Part shown: piece after piece, positions 32,935 through 44,621 of the stretch
Layout: each line of letters begins with the position of its first letter
Numbering within the stretch: position 1 is the first letter of the stretch
Source of the DNA: Macrothele yani
Taxonomy: Eukaryota > Arthropoda > Arachnida > Araneae > Macrothelidae
Reading direction: 5' to 3'
DNA length: 64,000 bases
Assembly (NCBI GenBank): GCA_039090855.1
Contig: CM077034.1
Location: forward strand, 227,566,701 to 227,630,700
Made by a program: the position numbers and the translations under genes
Notes under the pieces: generated by a model
Database searches by the model: none
Told to the model about the DNA's origin: nothing
The model's input: only the letters and a program-made list of their open reading frames with translations

Positions 32935-33820
32935 ATCTCACTACTTGGAGAGACAGCAGATACCGTCTGTGAAAAAGGACTTTGTTGCTCCTTGAACCAT
33001 TTGGTTACAGTGGCCATGATGTCTGTATTGGAGTAGAATCGTCCCTTTAGAGCTTTTTTTTAAGGCTCCAAACAAATGAAAATCACATGGTGACAGATCA
33101 GGGCTATAGGCTGGGTGGTGCAGAACCTCCCATCCATTCCGTGCTAATGCATCCAGCACAGTGTTCACAATGTGCAGACAAGCTTGTCGTGCAACAGAAT
33201 CACACCATGCGAAAGCATGCCGAGTCGCTTATTCTTAATGGCTTTATGCAGCCTTTTTTAAGGTTCCAAACAAATGAAAGTCACATGGTGACAGATCAGG
33301 GCTATAGGCTGGGTGGTGCAGAACCTCCCACCCTTTCCGTGCTAATGCATCCAGCACAGTGTTCACAATGTGCAGACAAGCTTGTCGTGCAACAGAATCA
33401 CACCATGCGAAAGCTTGCCGAGTCGCTCATTCTTAATGGCTTTATGCAGCCTTTTTTTAAGGTTCCAAACAAATGAAAGTCACATGGTGACAGATCAGGG
33501 CTATAGGCTGGGTGGTACAGAACCTCCCACCCTTTCCGTGCTAATGCATCCAGCACAGTGTTCACAATGTGCAGACAAGCTTGTCATGCAACAGAATCAC
33601 TCCATGCGAAAGCATGCCGTGTCGCTTATTCTTAATGGCTTTATGCAGTTTATCCATGTAGCGGTCAGCATTGATGTTCACGTGAGGCTCTATAAAGTCC
33701 ACCAAAAGTAGGGTGACCATATTTCCTTGAGACAAGAATGGGACATTAGGATGACAAAAACGGGACAAAAAAAGTAAGACGATAAAAAGAGTTTTATTAC
33801 TTAAGCCTATTGAGCTTACC
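32935..33820 (-). pseudogene. mariner-like transposase fragment with an internal triplication
   Basis: The minus strand encodes NTVLDALARNGWEVL, then HHPAYSPDLSPCDFHLFG, the region before and around the third catalytic Asp of a mariner-like transposase. Further upstream come VDFIEPHVNINADRYM and MLSHGVILLHDK around the second Asp. A segment of about 205 bases (from 'agcctttttttaaggttccaaac' on the plus strand) occurs three times at about 33050, 33255 and 33460 with few differences. No terminal repeats were found. Not functional. Confidence 0.75.
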
Positions 33821-33984
33821 ATTATTCTTCAGTTAACAGTCACAGAACCCATACAAAAAATTTAGGTACACTTAGCGGGGGACTGTATTTCACCACGATC
33901 GTACCACGAATATTTCTCTGATGAAGTAATCTTACGCAGCAAACTTCGGTCTTTCAACACCTTATCATAAAACTTTTCACACTC
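33821..33984. other. short unassigned gap
   Basis: Between the mariner-like fragment and the 62-bp array. Nothing recognisable. Confidence 0.5.
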
Positions 33985-36530
33985 ATTTCAGAAAAATATT
34001 GTACCCATCTATCAAATACAGGAATGTTTTCTAGGCGTTTTTGCTCATTTCAGAAAAAAATTGTACCCATCTATCAAATACAGGAATGTTTTCTAGGCGT
34101 TTTTGCTCATTTCAGAAAAAAATTGTACCCATCTATCAAATACAGGAATGTTTACTAGGCGTTTTTGCTCATTTCAGAAAAAAAATTGTACCCATCTATC
34201 AAATACAGGAATGTTTTCTAGGCGTTTTTGCTCATTTCAGAAAAAAATTACCCATTTATCAAATACAGGAATGTTTTCTAGGCGTTTTTGCTCATTTCAG
34301 AAAAAAATTGTACCCATCTATCAAATACAGGAATGTTTTCTAGGCGTTTTTGCTCATTTCAGAAAAAAATTGTACCCATCTATCAAATATAGGAATGTTT
34401 TCTAGGCGTTTTTGCTCATTTCAGAAAAAAATTGTACATATCTATCAAATACAGGAATGTTTTCTAGGCGTTTTTGCTCATTTCAGAAAAAAATTGTACC
34501 CATCTATCAAATACAGGAATGTTTTCTAGGCGTTTTTGCTCATTTCAGAAAAATATTGTACCCATCTATCAAATACAGGAATGTTTTCTAGGCGTTTTTG
34601 CTCATTTCAGAAAAATATTGTACCCATCTATCAAATACAGGAATGTTTTCTAGGCGTTTTTGCTCATTTCAGAAAAAAATTGTACCCATCTATCAAATAC
34701 AGTAATGTTTACTAGGCGTTTTTGCTCATTTCAGAAAAAAAATTGTACCCATCTATCAAATACAGGAATGTTTTCTAGGCGTTTTTGCTCATTTCTGAAA
34801 AAAATTGTACCCATCTATCAAATACAGGAATGTTTTCTAGGCGTATTTGCTCATTTCAGAAAAAAATTGTACCCATCTATCAAATACAGGAATGTTTTCT
34901 AGGCATTTTTGCTCATTTCGGAAAAACATTGTACCCATCTATCAAATACAGGAATGTTTTCTAGGCGTTTTTGCTCATTTCAGAAAAAAATTGTACCCAT
35001 CTATCAAATACAGGAATGTTTTCTAGGCGTTTTTGCTCATTTCAGAAAAACATTGTACCCATCTATCAAATATAGGAATGTTTTCTAGGCGTATTTGCTC
35101 ATTTCAGAAAAAAATTGTACCCATCTATCAAATACAGGAATGTTTTCTAGGCATTTTTGCTCATTTCGGAAAAACATTGTACCCATCTATCAAATATAGG
35201 AATGTTTTCTAGGTGTTTTTGCTCATTTCAGAAAAAAATTGTACCCATCTATCAAATACAGGAATGTTTTCTAGGCGTTTTTGCTCATTTCAGAAAAAAA
35301 TTGTACCCATCTATCAAATACAGTAATGTTTTCTAGGCGTTTTTGCTCATTTCAGAAAAAAATTGTACCCATCTATCAAATACGGGAATGTTTTCTAGGC
35401 GTTTTGCTCATTTCAGAAAAAAATTGTACCCATCTATCAAATACAGGAATGTTTTCTAGGCGTTTTTGCTCATTTCAGAAAAAAATTGTACATATCTATC
35501 AAATACAGGAATGTTTTCTAGGCGTTTTTGCTCATTTCAGAAAAAAATTGTACCCATCTATCAAATACAGGAATGTTTTCTAGGCGTTTTTGCTCATTTC
35601 AGAAAAATATTGTACCCATCTATCAGATACAGGAATGTTTTCTAGGCGTTTTTGCTCATTTCAGAAAAATATTGTACCCATCTATCACATACAGGAATGT
35701 TTTCTAGGCGTTTTTGCTCATTTCAGAAAAAAATTGTACCCATCTATCAAATACAGGAATGTTTTCTAGGCGTTTTTGCTCATTTCAGAAAAAAATTGTA
35801 CCCATCTATCAAATACAGGAATGTTTTGTAGGCGTTTTTTGCTCATTTCAGAAAAAAAAATTTACCCATCTATCAAATACAGGAATGTTTTCTAGGCGTT
35901 TTTGCTCATTTCAGAAAAAAATTGTACCCATCTATCAAATACAGGAATGTTTTCTAGGCGTTTTTGCTCATTTCAGAAAAACATTGTACCCATCTATCAA
36001 ATATAGGAATGTTTTCTAGGCGTTTTTGCTCATTTCAGAAAAAAATTGTACCCATCTATCAAATACAGGAATGTTTTCTAGGCATTTTTGCTCATTTCAG
36101 AAAAACATTGTACCCATCTATCAAATATAGGAATGTTTTCTAGGTGTTTTTGCTCATTTCAGAAAAAAATTGTACCCATCTGAATGTTTTCTAGGCGTTT
36201 TTGCTCATTTCAGAAAAAAATTGTACCCATCTATCAAATACAGGAATGTTTTCTAGGCGTTTTTGCTCATTTCAGAAAAAAATTGTACCCATCTATCAAA
36301 CACAGGAATGTTTTTTAGGCGTTTTTGCTCATTTCAGAAAAAAATTGTACCCATCTATCAAATACAGGAATGTTTTCTAGGCATTTTTGCTCATTTCAGA
36401 AAAAAATTGTACCCATCTATCAAATACAGGAATGTTTTTTAGGCGTTTTTGCTCATTTCAGAAAAAAATTGTACCCATCTATCAAATACAGGAATGTTTT
36501 CTAGGCGTTTTTGCTCATTTCTGAAAAAAA
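33985..36530. repeat. 62-bp satellite, about 41 copies
   Basis: The unit is 'catttcagaaaaaaattgta' followed by 'cccatctatcaaatacagga' and 'atgttttctaggcgtttttg' with a final 'ct'. Rare variants such as 'acatatctatc' (34436 and 35489, 17 units apart) show block duplications. Open frames of about 100 codons on the plus strand are produced by the repeat and are not genes. Units carry T-rich stretches and 'tttcag', so they resemble splice acceptors; whether they disturb splicing of the host intron is unknown. Confidence 0.97.
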
Positions 36531-36779
36531 TTGCTTGACCAATATACACTGAAGAGCAATTGAATTGGAGACAGCTGGCGTTATGCAAATGTGGCGCTGT
36601 GGGCGGCCCTGTAAACGGAAACCACATGACGTATGCAGCGATCCGACAATATAAGGAGTGATGCGACGGGAATCAGTAAGAGTCGGACGCAGTATGGGTA
36701 ACACGAAGGATCTGATCTGATCGTGGGCAAATTGTCGGGGCCCGACGAATGGGTCACTCCAACTCGGAAGTCGTGCAGG

Positions 36780-37320
36780 CACTGGGATTTTCACGAGCCA
36801 CTGTGTCACGGGTGCACCGTGAGTACATCAAAACCGGTAAAACCATCTCTGCAAGGGCCAACTGCCATGGACAACAGCGTATGGATGAGCGGATTCATCG
36901 TTGACTAGCTCGCATTGTAACAGCGGATACATGGGCCACAGTGCAAGAAATCACTCGGCAATTTAACGCTGGAGCACAAAAACGTGTAAGCAGCCACACC
37001 ATCCAGAACCATCTCCTCGCTATGGGGTACAGAAGCCATCGTCTCACGAGGGTACCGCTGCTGACCGCACATCACAGGCTGCAAAGATTACCATGGGCGT
37101 GGGAACATCACCACTGGACCCTAGACATGTGGGAAAATGTTGCCTGGACTGATGAGTCGAGATTCACGCTGGTACATGCGGATAGCAGGATACGAGTACG
37201 GCGCAAACCACATGAAGCGATGGATCCTTCTTGCCAGCAGGGTACTCTTCAAGCTGGTGGGGGTGGCATTTTCGTCTGGGGACTGTTTACGTGGACTGAA
37301 ATAAATCCACAATCGTCTAC
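36780..37320 (+). pseudogene. Tc1-like transposase, N-terminal and central part (family 1)
   Basis: The frame from about 36941 reads EITRQFNAGAQKRVSSHTIQ, then HLLAMGYRSHRLTRVPLLT, the first catalytic Asp in WTDESRFTL, and a GGGGIFVWGLFTW segment. Upstream the helix-turn-helix is present in broken frames. Homology to this family stops near 37310, where the second transposase begins; the second and third catalytic residues of this family are absent. Confidence 0.8.
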
Positions 37321-37990
37321 TGAATGCAGGACTATGTGCACGTGTGCCTCTGGCATGTGTACCTCTGACTCCAGCCCACCGTCAGGAACGGCTGCAGTGG
37401 TGTTGCCAACGTCTGCACTGGAGAACGCAATGGCAATCTGTCGTCTTCAGCGATGAAAGCAGATTCTGCTTGGGAGCCTCCGATGGCCGTATGCGTGTTC
37501 GCAGACGCACAGGGGAGCGTCTCCACCCTTCTTGCATCCGCCAGCGACACACAGGGCCTACACCTGGTCTCCTGGTGTGGGGAGCGATCAGCTATCACTC
37601 CCGTACACAACTAGTGTTTGTACCGGGTACCTTAAACAGCACCTCCTACATCAACAACATCATTGAGCCCATTGTTGTGCCATTTGTAAGGTCGGTCCAT
37701 CGTGGTGTTTTCCAGCAAGATAACGCACGCCCACACACGGCACGTGCAACGCAACATGCACTTCAGGGTGTGAGACAACTTCCATGGTTCACCGGATTGA
37801 GCACGTGTGGGATTTTATGGGACAACGACTTATCCGGTCTCCACGGCCAGCCATGACCATCCCCGATTTATGTGTCCAGGTTGAGGATGCTTGGAACTCA
37901 ATACCCCAAACTTACATCCAACATCTGTACGACAGACTCCATGCCAGAATTGTACAGTGTGACGTAGTTCATGGCGGTTCAACCTCGTAC
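37310..37990 (+). pseudogene. Tc1-like transposase, central and C-terminal part (family 2)
   Basis: Starting near 37320 the sequence restarts with RVPLACVPLTPAHRQERLQ, equivalent to a region already passed in family 1. It continues through the first catalytic Asp (VFSDESRF), the second (FQQDNARPHTA), and, after a frameshift near 37785, the Glu in HRIEHVWDF. The C-terminus is QCDVVHGGSTSY at 37993. The duplication of the linker and first-Asp region shows that two related elements were joined. Neither half is functional. Confidence 0.82.
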
Positions 37991-38379
37991 TAACCATGTT
38001 ACATGGAAATGTTATTTTTCAGTTTACCAGCAAATACAGCTGTATTTTGCCATAATGTTTTGATCACGTTATCCTCTGTATTCCGTTATGTATAAATTTC
38101 GTTGGTATCAGACCTTCTTTCTTGGTGTTCTTTTTTCACTTTGTGGCAGTGTATATACAATGTAGGTAGTAATTTATACTACAGGGTGATCCAAAAGTCC
38201 CCAAACTCTATTTTTAAAACGTGTTTGCTGTAAAACCATAAGAGATATCCGATTATTGCTGCTGGTGGCTGTTGTGTGTGACCTTGGGGAACGAGCAGCA
38301 CCACATGACACTACGCTTACGCGGGCACGCAGGCAAGCAGTAACGTTCAGTCAGCCACGAGTCACGCAAGAACGGAGAG

Positions 38380-39912
38380 TCACTTTGTTAGAAGTTTATT
38401 TTGCGGAAAAATCTTGCCAACGTTACATCCAGCTCTTTCAAAGGAAGTTTCCCGATGCTCCCATACCAGGGAAAACAACTGTGTACTACCTAGAGAACCG
38501 GTCTCGCGAGACACGCAGTGTTCAGGATAAGTCTAAAAGCAGCTGGCCGTTCGTGGTGACATCCACGTTTCTGGAGAAAATTCACGTTTCCCTGCAGCGC
38601 TCTCTTTGGAAGTCACTTCGGCAGCTGTCTCAAGAGTGAGGGGCATCATATTCAGCCTGCTAGGGGGCTACTAAGCGGCTAAAGTTACGGCCGTGCAGAA
38701 TTCGAGTAGTGCAAGAGCTATGCTCTTTGGACTTGGAAAAGCTCGTTGCCTACTGCCAGTGGTTTAAGAGTTTCACGTGCAACATTGTGACTAACCAGCT
38801 TAACAACACTTTTCGAGGCATGGTTTCGTTTGAGTGGATATGTCAGTAGCCAAAACACCCGCGCGCGTTTGTGGGCTGCGGAGAATCGACACGCGTTGCG
38901 TGAGGTTGGACTTCACTGTCAGAAAGTTGGAGTGTGGTGTGCCATGTCTAGACAGCGAATTGTAAGACCATTCTTTTTTGACACAACTGTAAATTCCACT
39001 GTGTATGCAGACATCGTCCATCAATTTGTAGCGATGCTGGAGGAACACGAACGCTACTGTTGGTTTCAACAAGATGGAGCAACGTGCCACACATCAAGCG
39101 ACACAACGGAGATGCTCCGTGAGTTCTTCCACGATCAATCTCAAAAGAACTTTTGGCCGCCTCGCTCACCACACTTTTATTTGTCGGACTATCTGAAAGA
39201 CACAGTTTACCACAACAACCCTAAGACGGTACTGGATCTGTTGGTTTCAACAAGATGGAGCAACTTGCCACACATCAAGCGACACAACGGAGATGCTCCG
39301 CGAGTTCTTCCACGATCAATCTCAAAAGAACTTTTGGCCGCCTCGCTCTCCAGACTTTTATTTGTCGGGCTATCTGAAAGACACAGTTTATCACAACAAC
39401 CCTGAGAAGGTACGGGATCTGTTGGTTTCAACAAGATGGAGCAACTTGCCACACATCAAGCGACACAACGGAGATGCTCCGCGAGTTCTTCCACGATCAA
39501 TCTCAAAAGAACTTTTGGCCGCCTCGCTCTCCAGACTTTTATTTGTCGGGCTATCTGAAAGACACAGTTTATCACAACAACCCTAAGACGGTACGGGATC
39601 TGTTGGTTTCAACAAGATGGAGCAACGTGCCACACATCAAGCGACGCAACGGAGATGCTCCGTGAGTTCTTCCACGATCCATCTCAAAAGAACTTCTGGC
39701 TGCCTCGCTCCCCAGACTTTTATTTGTCGGGCTATCTGAAAGACACAGTTTACCACAGCAACCCTAAGACGGTACGGGATCTGCGGAACAACATCATTAC
39801 AGCCGTGAGGGACATACCAGCCAACACGCTGGAAAGAGTGTCCGCCAACGTGTGTCGTCAGGTGAATTTGTGTCTTCAACAGAACGGTGGACAATTCCAT
39901 CATCTATTGTAA
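38380..39912 (+). pseudogene. mariner-like transposase with a fourfold internal repeat, broken
   Basis: The N-terminal part (38380-38639) reads VTLLEVYFAEKSCQRYIQLF, then KTTVYYLENRSRETRSVQDK, a helix-turn-helix DNA-binding region. The catalytic part from 38830 shows VSSQNTRARLWAAEN, then CWFQQDGATCHTS with the second Asp, and FWPPRSPDFYLSGYLKDTVY with the third. It ends NLCLQQNGGQFHHLL at 39909. A segment of about 181 bases covering the second to third Asp is repeated in tandem (about 39060-39780), and since 181 is not a multiple of three the frame shifts each time. Several stops precede 38830. Related to the fragment at 48180-48670. Confidence 0.83.
39060..39780 (+). repeat. 181-bp tandem repeat inside transposase, four copies
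   Basis: The text beginning 'ggtttcaacaagatggagca' recurs at about 39061, 39243, 39424 and 39605 with few substitutions. Each copy carries the same RSPDFYLSGYLKD coding segment. Confidence 0.95.
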
Positions 39913-39914
39913 AG

Positions 39915-40309
39915 TGGTTTTCATCACCTGCAAGTATGAGTATCCTAGCTCTCTTAACTTATGTAAAACCAACCACAGTAATCAGGAACTTGAGTTCCTA
40001 GACTTAAGCATTAAGCTCAACAGAGGTAACCCATCTATTAGCCTCTTTGATAAAAGAGTTAATTTTCCTTTCAAAGTAATTAAATATCTACACTGGAATA
40101 ATAACATTTCAACCAAAGTAATTGAGAATGTACTAATTTCTCAGGTCCTAAGAATTTCAAGAATTTGCAGCAACAATTTGGACTTCAATTACCACATTAA
40201 TATACTATTAGAAAGTTTTCTAGAGAACGAAATTCCTTCTTCTTTCATCAAAAGAACTTTAAGAAAAATTATTCTGAATAATAGAGTAAGGTTGGCAGAT
40301 CTGCTTTAA
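39915..40309 (+). pseudogene. reverse-transcriptase-like C-terminal fragment
   Basis: The plus frame reads ELEFLDLSIKL, LFDKRVNFPFKVIKYLHW, VLISQVLRISRICSN and IPSSFIKRTLRKII. The FLDL segment followed by a Tyr/Phe-Asp-Lys-Arg segment and ISQ-Leu/Val-Arg resembles the region after the RT core in some retroelements related to PLEs. No catalytic YxDD motif is present. I call it an RT-derived fragment with modest certainty; it lies in the nested part of the element 38182-42110. Confidence 0.45.
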
Positions 40310-42080
40310 TTTTCTACACAGTTAATAATATGATTCTGACCAATCAAAGCCGTAAGGAAGTTGGCTAGAGGATGCCTATTAACTACCTAAAGGAACCTTA
40401 GTGCTATGGATATGACGGTCCTATTAAAACAAAAAATTAAATAATATAAACAAAATCACAAAAAAGCTTAAAAATCTGTTTATAAAAGAAAATAAAAACA
40501 AATAAAAAAGAAAACTAGTTATTCATCACTAGGATAGCTATACTAAAAATAGTAAAACCAACATTAAAATTAATAAGATTCTGATTAATCTATAGAAGCT
40601 CACTAAGGTGATTTAATACATGCAAAGATTATTAAATAAACTGCTCGTGTATTTTATAATATTTCTCATGTATTCTGGAGAGTTAATTCTGCTCTTTCTG
40701 ATCATTCAGATCCACAGTCTTAAGTTTATATATTTTTTCTCTGGTTTAAATCTCCGCGCGTTGGTTTCTTGCTGTATGAGGAGGCCATCAGCCCCACCCT
40801 CACTGCCCCCAGCGTCTAGGGAGTGGCGGAAGAGGTCAGCCATGTTCTTCTCTTGCGAGGAGAAAAGTTTTTGTCACACAAGAGGTAAGCTCTCTTCCTT
40901 GTTTTTGGGTTCTAGGTTTTATAAGTTCAATGTTTGTACTTCATGTACCCTTTCCTCTGTCGTTTTTTAGCTTTTCAGCTTTTAAGCATTGGTTTGTCTG
41001 TTAACATTTTTGCGGGTTTTAACTCTTACTTTTTTTTGTAACTTTGAGCGTCTTTTGGGGTACCTAGGAACAGAAGATGGCTAAGCTTGTTCCTTTTCTA
41101 TGCGCTGTCTATGCGCTGTTTTTTCAAAGTAGTTAAGTTCTTAATAACTAATTAATTATGCACTTAAAGCACTGCTGAAATACTTTGTACATATTGCAAC
41201 TAACTGTTTAAGGTATATAACTTTCACAAAGTTTTCTTTAGTTAATTATTATCTTTAACTTATTCTCGTTTTCGTGCTGTCATAAGTTGTAGAGTAGGGG
41301 GTTTTAGACTCAAGTTTTCTTTCAAAAATCTGTTCGTTATAAATTAACATTTCCTTTTTTAATTGCAATGTAAAATTTGGATTTCTTTTGCATTGTTTTT
41401 CAGGTTTAAATTCTCTCTCAAACGAACTTGGAATTTCGTTATAGCTGAAAATCATTTCTATTTATTATGTCACTCTCACAGCTTGAGTTCTCTTTAATCT
41501 TCTTCTCTCTGTTTAATAGTAACAGATGAAGAGCATGGGTCGGGCCATGAAGGTTAATGGATGCAAGCGAAATTGTTAACTAGTGCTAGGTCATGCTACT
41601 CTACGGAGGACATGACTTATATATATATTTTTTAAACTATTTTAGGTGGGAACGTTACTTGCATCTATGGCCTTGCAGAAACCCATTTCCAACTAGGTCT
41701 TTGTGGAAGTGAGAAAATGCAGAGTTTTTGCTGGTCCTTGATAAAGCCAAGGCTCAGTATTCTCGACACCTTCTACATTCAGTTGTTTTATTTTATTTTT
41801 TTATCTTTTCTCCTTTTACTCACACAGGTAGATACATAACCTTTTCTATGTTGTACTAGGTGTGAGTCAAAATTATATATGTATATTTTTGCTTAGGTAT
41901 CTTCTTTATAGAATGTGAATTCTGAATTTTCAAAACTGCTGCGTTGCGCGTTTTGATTTTCAGGTTATTTTGCACCCTTCGTTTTAAATTCTAAAATTTT
42001 TTCCTTAGTCTTCAGTTTTGCTGTTAAGTATATAACAGTATAGTTATACATCACTATATTCGTAGTAGAAATATTTGAAT
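40310..42080. other. AT-rich unassigned sequence nested in the 38182-42110 element
   Basis: About 1.8 kb without supported genes. A good donor-like GAG|GTAAGC occurs at 40890 and a 27-base open segment bounded by AG and GT at 41526-41552, but both lie inside a transposon bounded by inverted repeats and were not accepted as host exons. Confidence 0.5.
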
Positions 42081-42307
42081 GCAGAGTTCGGGGACTTTTG
42101 AATCACCCTGTATTTTAATTTTAAATGGCTATCTTTTGTAATTTGATTTCAGTGCTTCGTGTATTTCCTCATTTCTATTAGCTTGTTCCCAATGTTTTTC
42201 TTCACCTTCACAATCACCTGTCACCGTATAAATAATGTAAGTCATCCTGTAGTAGATTTGTTTGTATGTATCTGAAACTTTGAAATCAAGTAATTTGTAA
42301 TGTTTAG

Positions 42308-42519
42308 GTGAAAGTGCGGATGAAGAAAAAAAGAAGAGGAATATGTCGAAGAAGTTACTTTGTGTGAAGTGTGTCACCTTGGTGATAGGGAAGATCGTCT
42401 ACTCTTGTGTGATTCCTGTGACTCTGGCTACCACTGTGAGTGCCTAGATCCGCCCCTTGAAACTATTCCCATTGAAGAGTGGTTTTGCCCACCTTGCTCT
42501 CAAGTTATTAACCGAAGGG
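42308..42519 (+). CDS. PHRF1: PHRF1-like exon: PHD finger
   Basis: The exon encodes a complete C4HC3 PHD zinc finger: [20 protein letters not shown], then [12 protein letters not shown], then EEWFCPPC. Cysteine pairs CEVC and CDSC, the His-x-x-Cys of YHCEC (His then the second Cys) and the final FCPPC give the eight zinc ligands. PHD fingers usually read histone H3 tails; the [10 protein letters not shown] spacing is typical of PHRF1. The donor after 42519 is GTAAGT. The acceptor proposed is TTTAG at 42303-42307. Between this acceptor and the PHD the frame is interrupted: an acidic segment (SADEEKK) reads in one frame up to a run of seven A (42326-42332), and [13 protein letters not shown] continues in another. 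One missing A would reconcile them, so either the assembly has an indel or the allele is damaged. Confidence 0.85.
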
Positions 42520-42599
42520 GTAAGTGCATGCCTTTACGATTTTGTACTTTTCTATATGCATCACTTTTAATCATAATTAATACAGACATTTAACGTGGA

Positions 42600-44250
42600 C
42601 CAGGGACATCAAACAAAGATCTTCACTCTTTCCACATTTATAAGTGAGTCACGGAAAAATTCTCGAACGGAAGACCCTGGGTTCCACTCCCGGTGGCGGC
42701 CAATGAGAATTTTTCCGTGACTCACTTATAAACGTGGAAAGAGCGAAGATCTTTGTTTGTTGTTCCTGGTCCACATTAAAGGTCTGTATTAAAAATTCAT
42801 TCGCCTTCTAATTATTTCTTCAGTTGCTGCTTACCATCTTTGTTGAATCCCCAGCATTGTGCGGGGCTCCAAGAAGCAACCTGCCAACTTGGCTTGGCAG
42901 TTAGCGTGTGTGAGTCTGGAGGAATTCGAGGCCGCTGTGGTGTAGCGGAAGCATATCCGGCGCGTAACTGGAAGACCCTGGGTTCGACTCCCGGTGGCGG
43001 CCAATGAGAATTTTTCCGTGACTCACTTATAAACGTGGAAAGAGCGAAGATCTTTGTTTGATGTTCCTGGTCCACGTTAAATGTCTGTATTAATTATTCA
43101 TTCGCCTTCTAATTATTTCTTTAGTTGCTGCTTACCATCTTTGGTGAATCCCCAGCATTGTGCGGGGCTCCAAGAAGCAACCTGCCAACTTGGCTTGGCA
43201 GTTAGCGTGTGTGAGTCTGGAGGAATTCGAGGCCGCTGTGGTGTAGCGGAAGCATATCCGGCGCGTAACTGGAAGACCCTGGGTTCCACTCCCGGTGGCG
43301 GCCAAGGAGAATTTTTCCGTGACTCACTTATAAACGTGGAAAGAGCGGAGATCTTTGTTTGATGTTTCTGGTCCACGTTAAATGTCTGTATTAATTATTC
43401 ATTCGCCTTCTAATTATTTCTTCCCGTGCTGCTTACCATCTTTGGTGAATCCCCAGCATTGTGGGGGCTCCAAGAAGCAACCTGCCAACTTGGCTTGGCA
43501 GTTAGCGTGTGTGAGTCTGGAGGAATTCGAGGCCGCTGTGGTGTAGCGGAAGCATATCCAGCGCGTAACTGGAAGACCCTGGGTTCGACTCCCGGTGGCG
43601 GCCAATGAGAATAGAATTTTTCCGTGACTCACTTATAAACGTGGAAAGAGCGAAGAACTTTGTTTGATGTTCCTGGTCCACGTTAAATGTCTGTATTAAT
43701 TATTCATTCGCCTTCTAATTATTTCTTTAGTTGCTGCTTACCATCTTTGGTGAATCCCCAGCATTGTGGGGGCTCCAAGAAGCAACCTGCCAACTTGGCT
43801 TGGCAGTTAGCGTGTGTGAGTCTGGAGGAATTCCAGGCCGCTGTGGTGTAGCGGAAGCATATCCGGCGCGTAACTGGAAGACCCTGGGTTTGACTCCCGG
43901 TGGCGGACAATGAGAATTTTTCCGTGACTCACTTATAAATGTGGAAAGAGCGAAGTTCTTTGTTTGATGTTCCTGGTCCACGTTAAATGTCTGTATTAAT
44001 TATTCATTCGCCTTCTAATTAGTTCTTCAGTTGCTGCTTACCATCTTTGGTGAATCCCCAGCATTGTGCGGGGCTCCAAGAAGCAACCTGCCAACTTGGC
44101 TTGGCAGTTAGCGTGTGTGTGTGTCTGGAGGAATTCGAGGCCGCTGTGGTGTAGCGGAAGCTTAACTGGAAGACCCTGGGTTCGACTCCTGGTGGCGGCC
44201 AATGAGAATTTTTCCGTGACTCACTTATAAATGTGGAAAGAGCGAAGATC
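42600..44250 (+). repeat. tandem tRNA-like repeats of about 305 bp, five copies plus an inverted partial
   Basis: Each unit has a tRNA-like core with A-box-like 'tggtgtagcggaagcatat' and B-box-like 'gggttcgactccc', preceded by 'gcttaccatctttggtgaat' and followed by 'gagaatttttccgtgactca'. Cores are near 42930, 43230, 43535, 43840 and 44140; the last has lost about 14 bases of the tRNA-like part. The array begins (42600-42665) with an inverted piece of the unit tail, making a short palindrome with 42700-42775. No anticodon arm compatible with a functional tRNA is evident. It may be a second tRNA-derived SINE family in tandem. Confidence 0.9.
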
Positions 44251-44621
44251 TTTGTTTGACTTTTAATCATCTTCTGTAACATGGTTTGTACGCTTTTTGA
44301 AAATTTTGAAAACTCCTTCAAAAAAAAAAAAAAAAAAGTTAATTTTCAAGTCCTTGAAAGTACTTGAAAAAGTTTGACTTGTAAAGCTTTATTATATAAA
44401 AGTGAAAGTTTGTATATTTGTTTGTTTGTCCACTATATAAACTACAGTTTTCAACTTAGAACCACCAAATTTGGTATACTATCTCATTGTACTCAAACTT
44501 AGACCATAGAAGGGTTTTGGAAGGGAATCAGAGCCGGGGGTGGGTGGGGGGGAGGCAGTGCAATGCCATCTCTGTCGACCAATCTCGGCCACTTAACTGG
44601 TAACTTTTGATTAAAATATAC
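44251..44621. other. intronic sequence with A and G runs
   Basis: Contains an A run at about 44320 and a G-rich stretch near 44536, otherwise nothing recognised. Confidence 0.5.

Larger units (their letters stand above)
36547..38151 (+). mobile_element. chimeric Tc1-like transposon with non-matching ends
   Basis: TA flanks both sides (36545-36546 and 38152-38153). The left end reads CACTGAAGAGCAATTG and the right end, inverted, CACTGCCACAAAGTG, so only the outermost five bases agree. The interior is also composite: one Tc1 transposase up to about 37310, then a different one. Each end seems to belong to its adjacent half. Confidence 0.75.
38182..42110 (+). mobile_element. Tc1/mariner-related transposon with 29-bp inverted repeats, enlarged by nested DNA
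   Basis: The left end CAGGGTGATCCAAAAGTCCC and right end (inverted) CAGGGTGATTCAAAAGTCCC continue to match for about 9 more bases. TA flanks at 38180-38181 and 42111-42112. A transposase occupies the first 1.7 kb; about 2.1 kb after its stop (39912-42080) has no relation to it and includes an RT-like fragment, so it is probably a nested insertion. Confidence 0.8.

Noticed and set aside
34041..36019. Several 80-101 codon open frames in the 62-bp array
   Set aside because: They are phase-shifted translations of the same repeat and change frame from unit to unit.
40790..40889. Candidate host exon ending in a strong donor at 40890
   Set aside because: No domain homology, uncertain acceptor, and location inside the same inverted-repeat element.
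41526..41552. A 27-base putative microexon with acidic translation and compatible phase before the PHD exon
   Set aside because: It lies within a transposon bounded by 29-bp inverted repeats and TA; the donor is weak and the entry phase does not match the previous exon.
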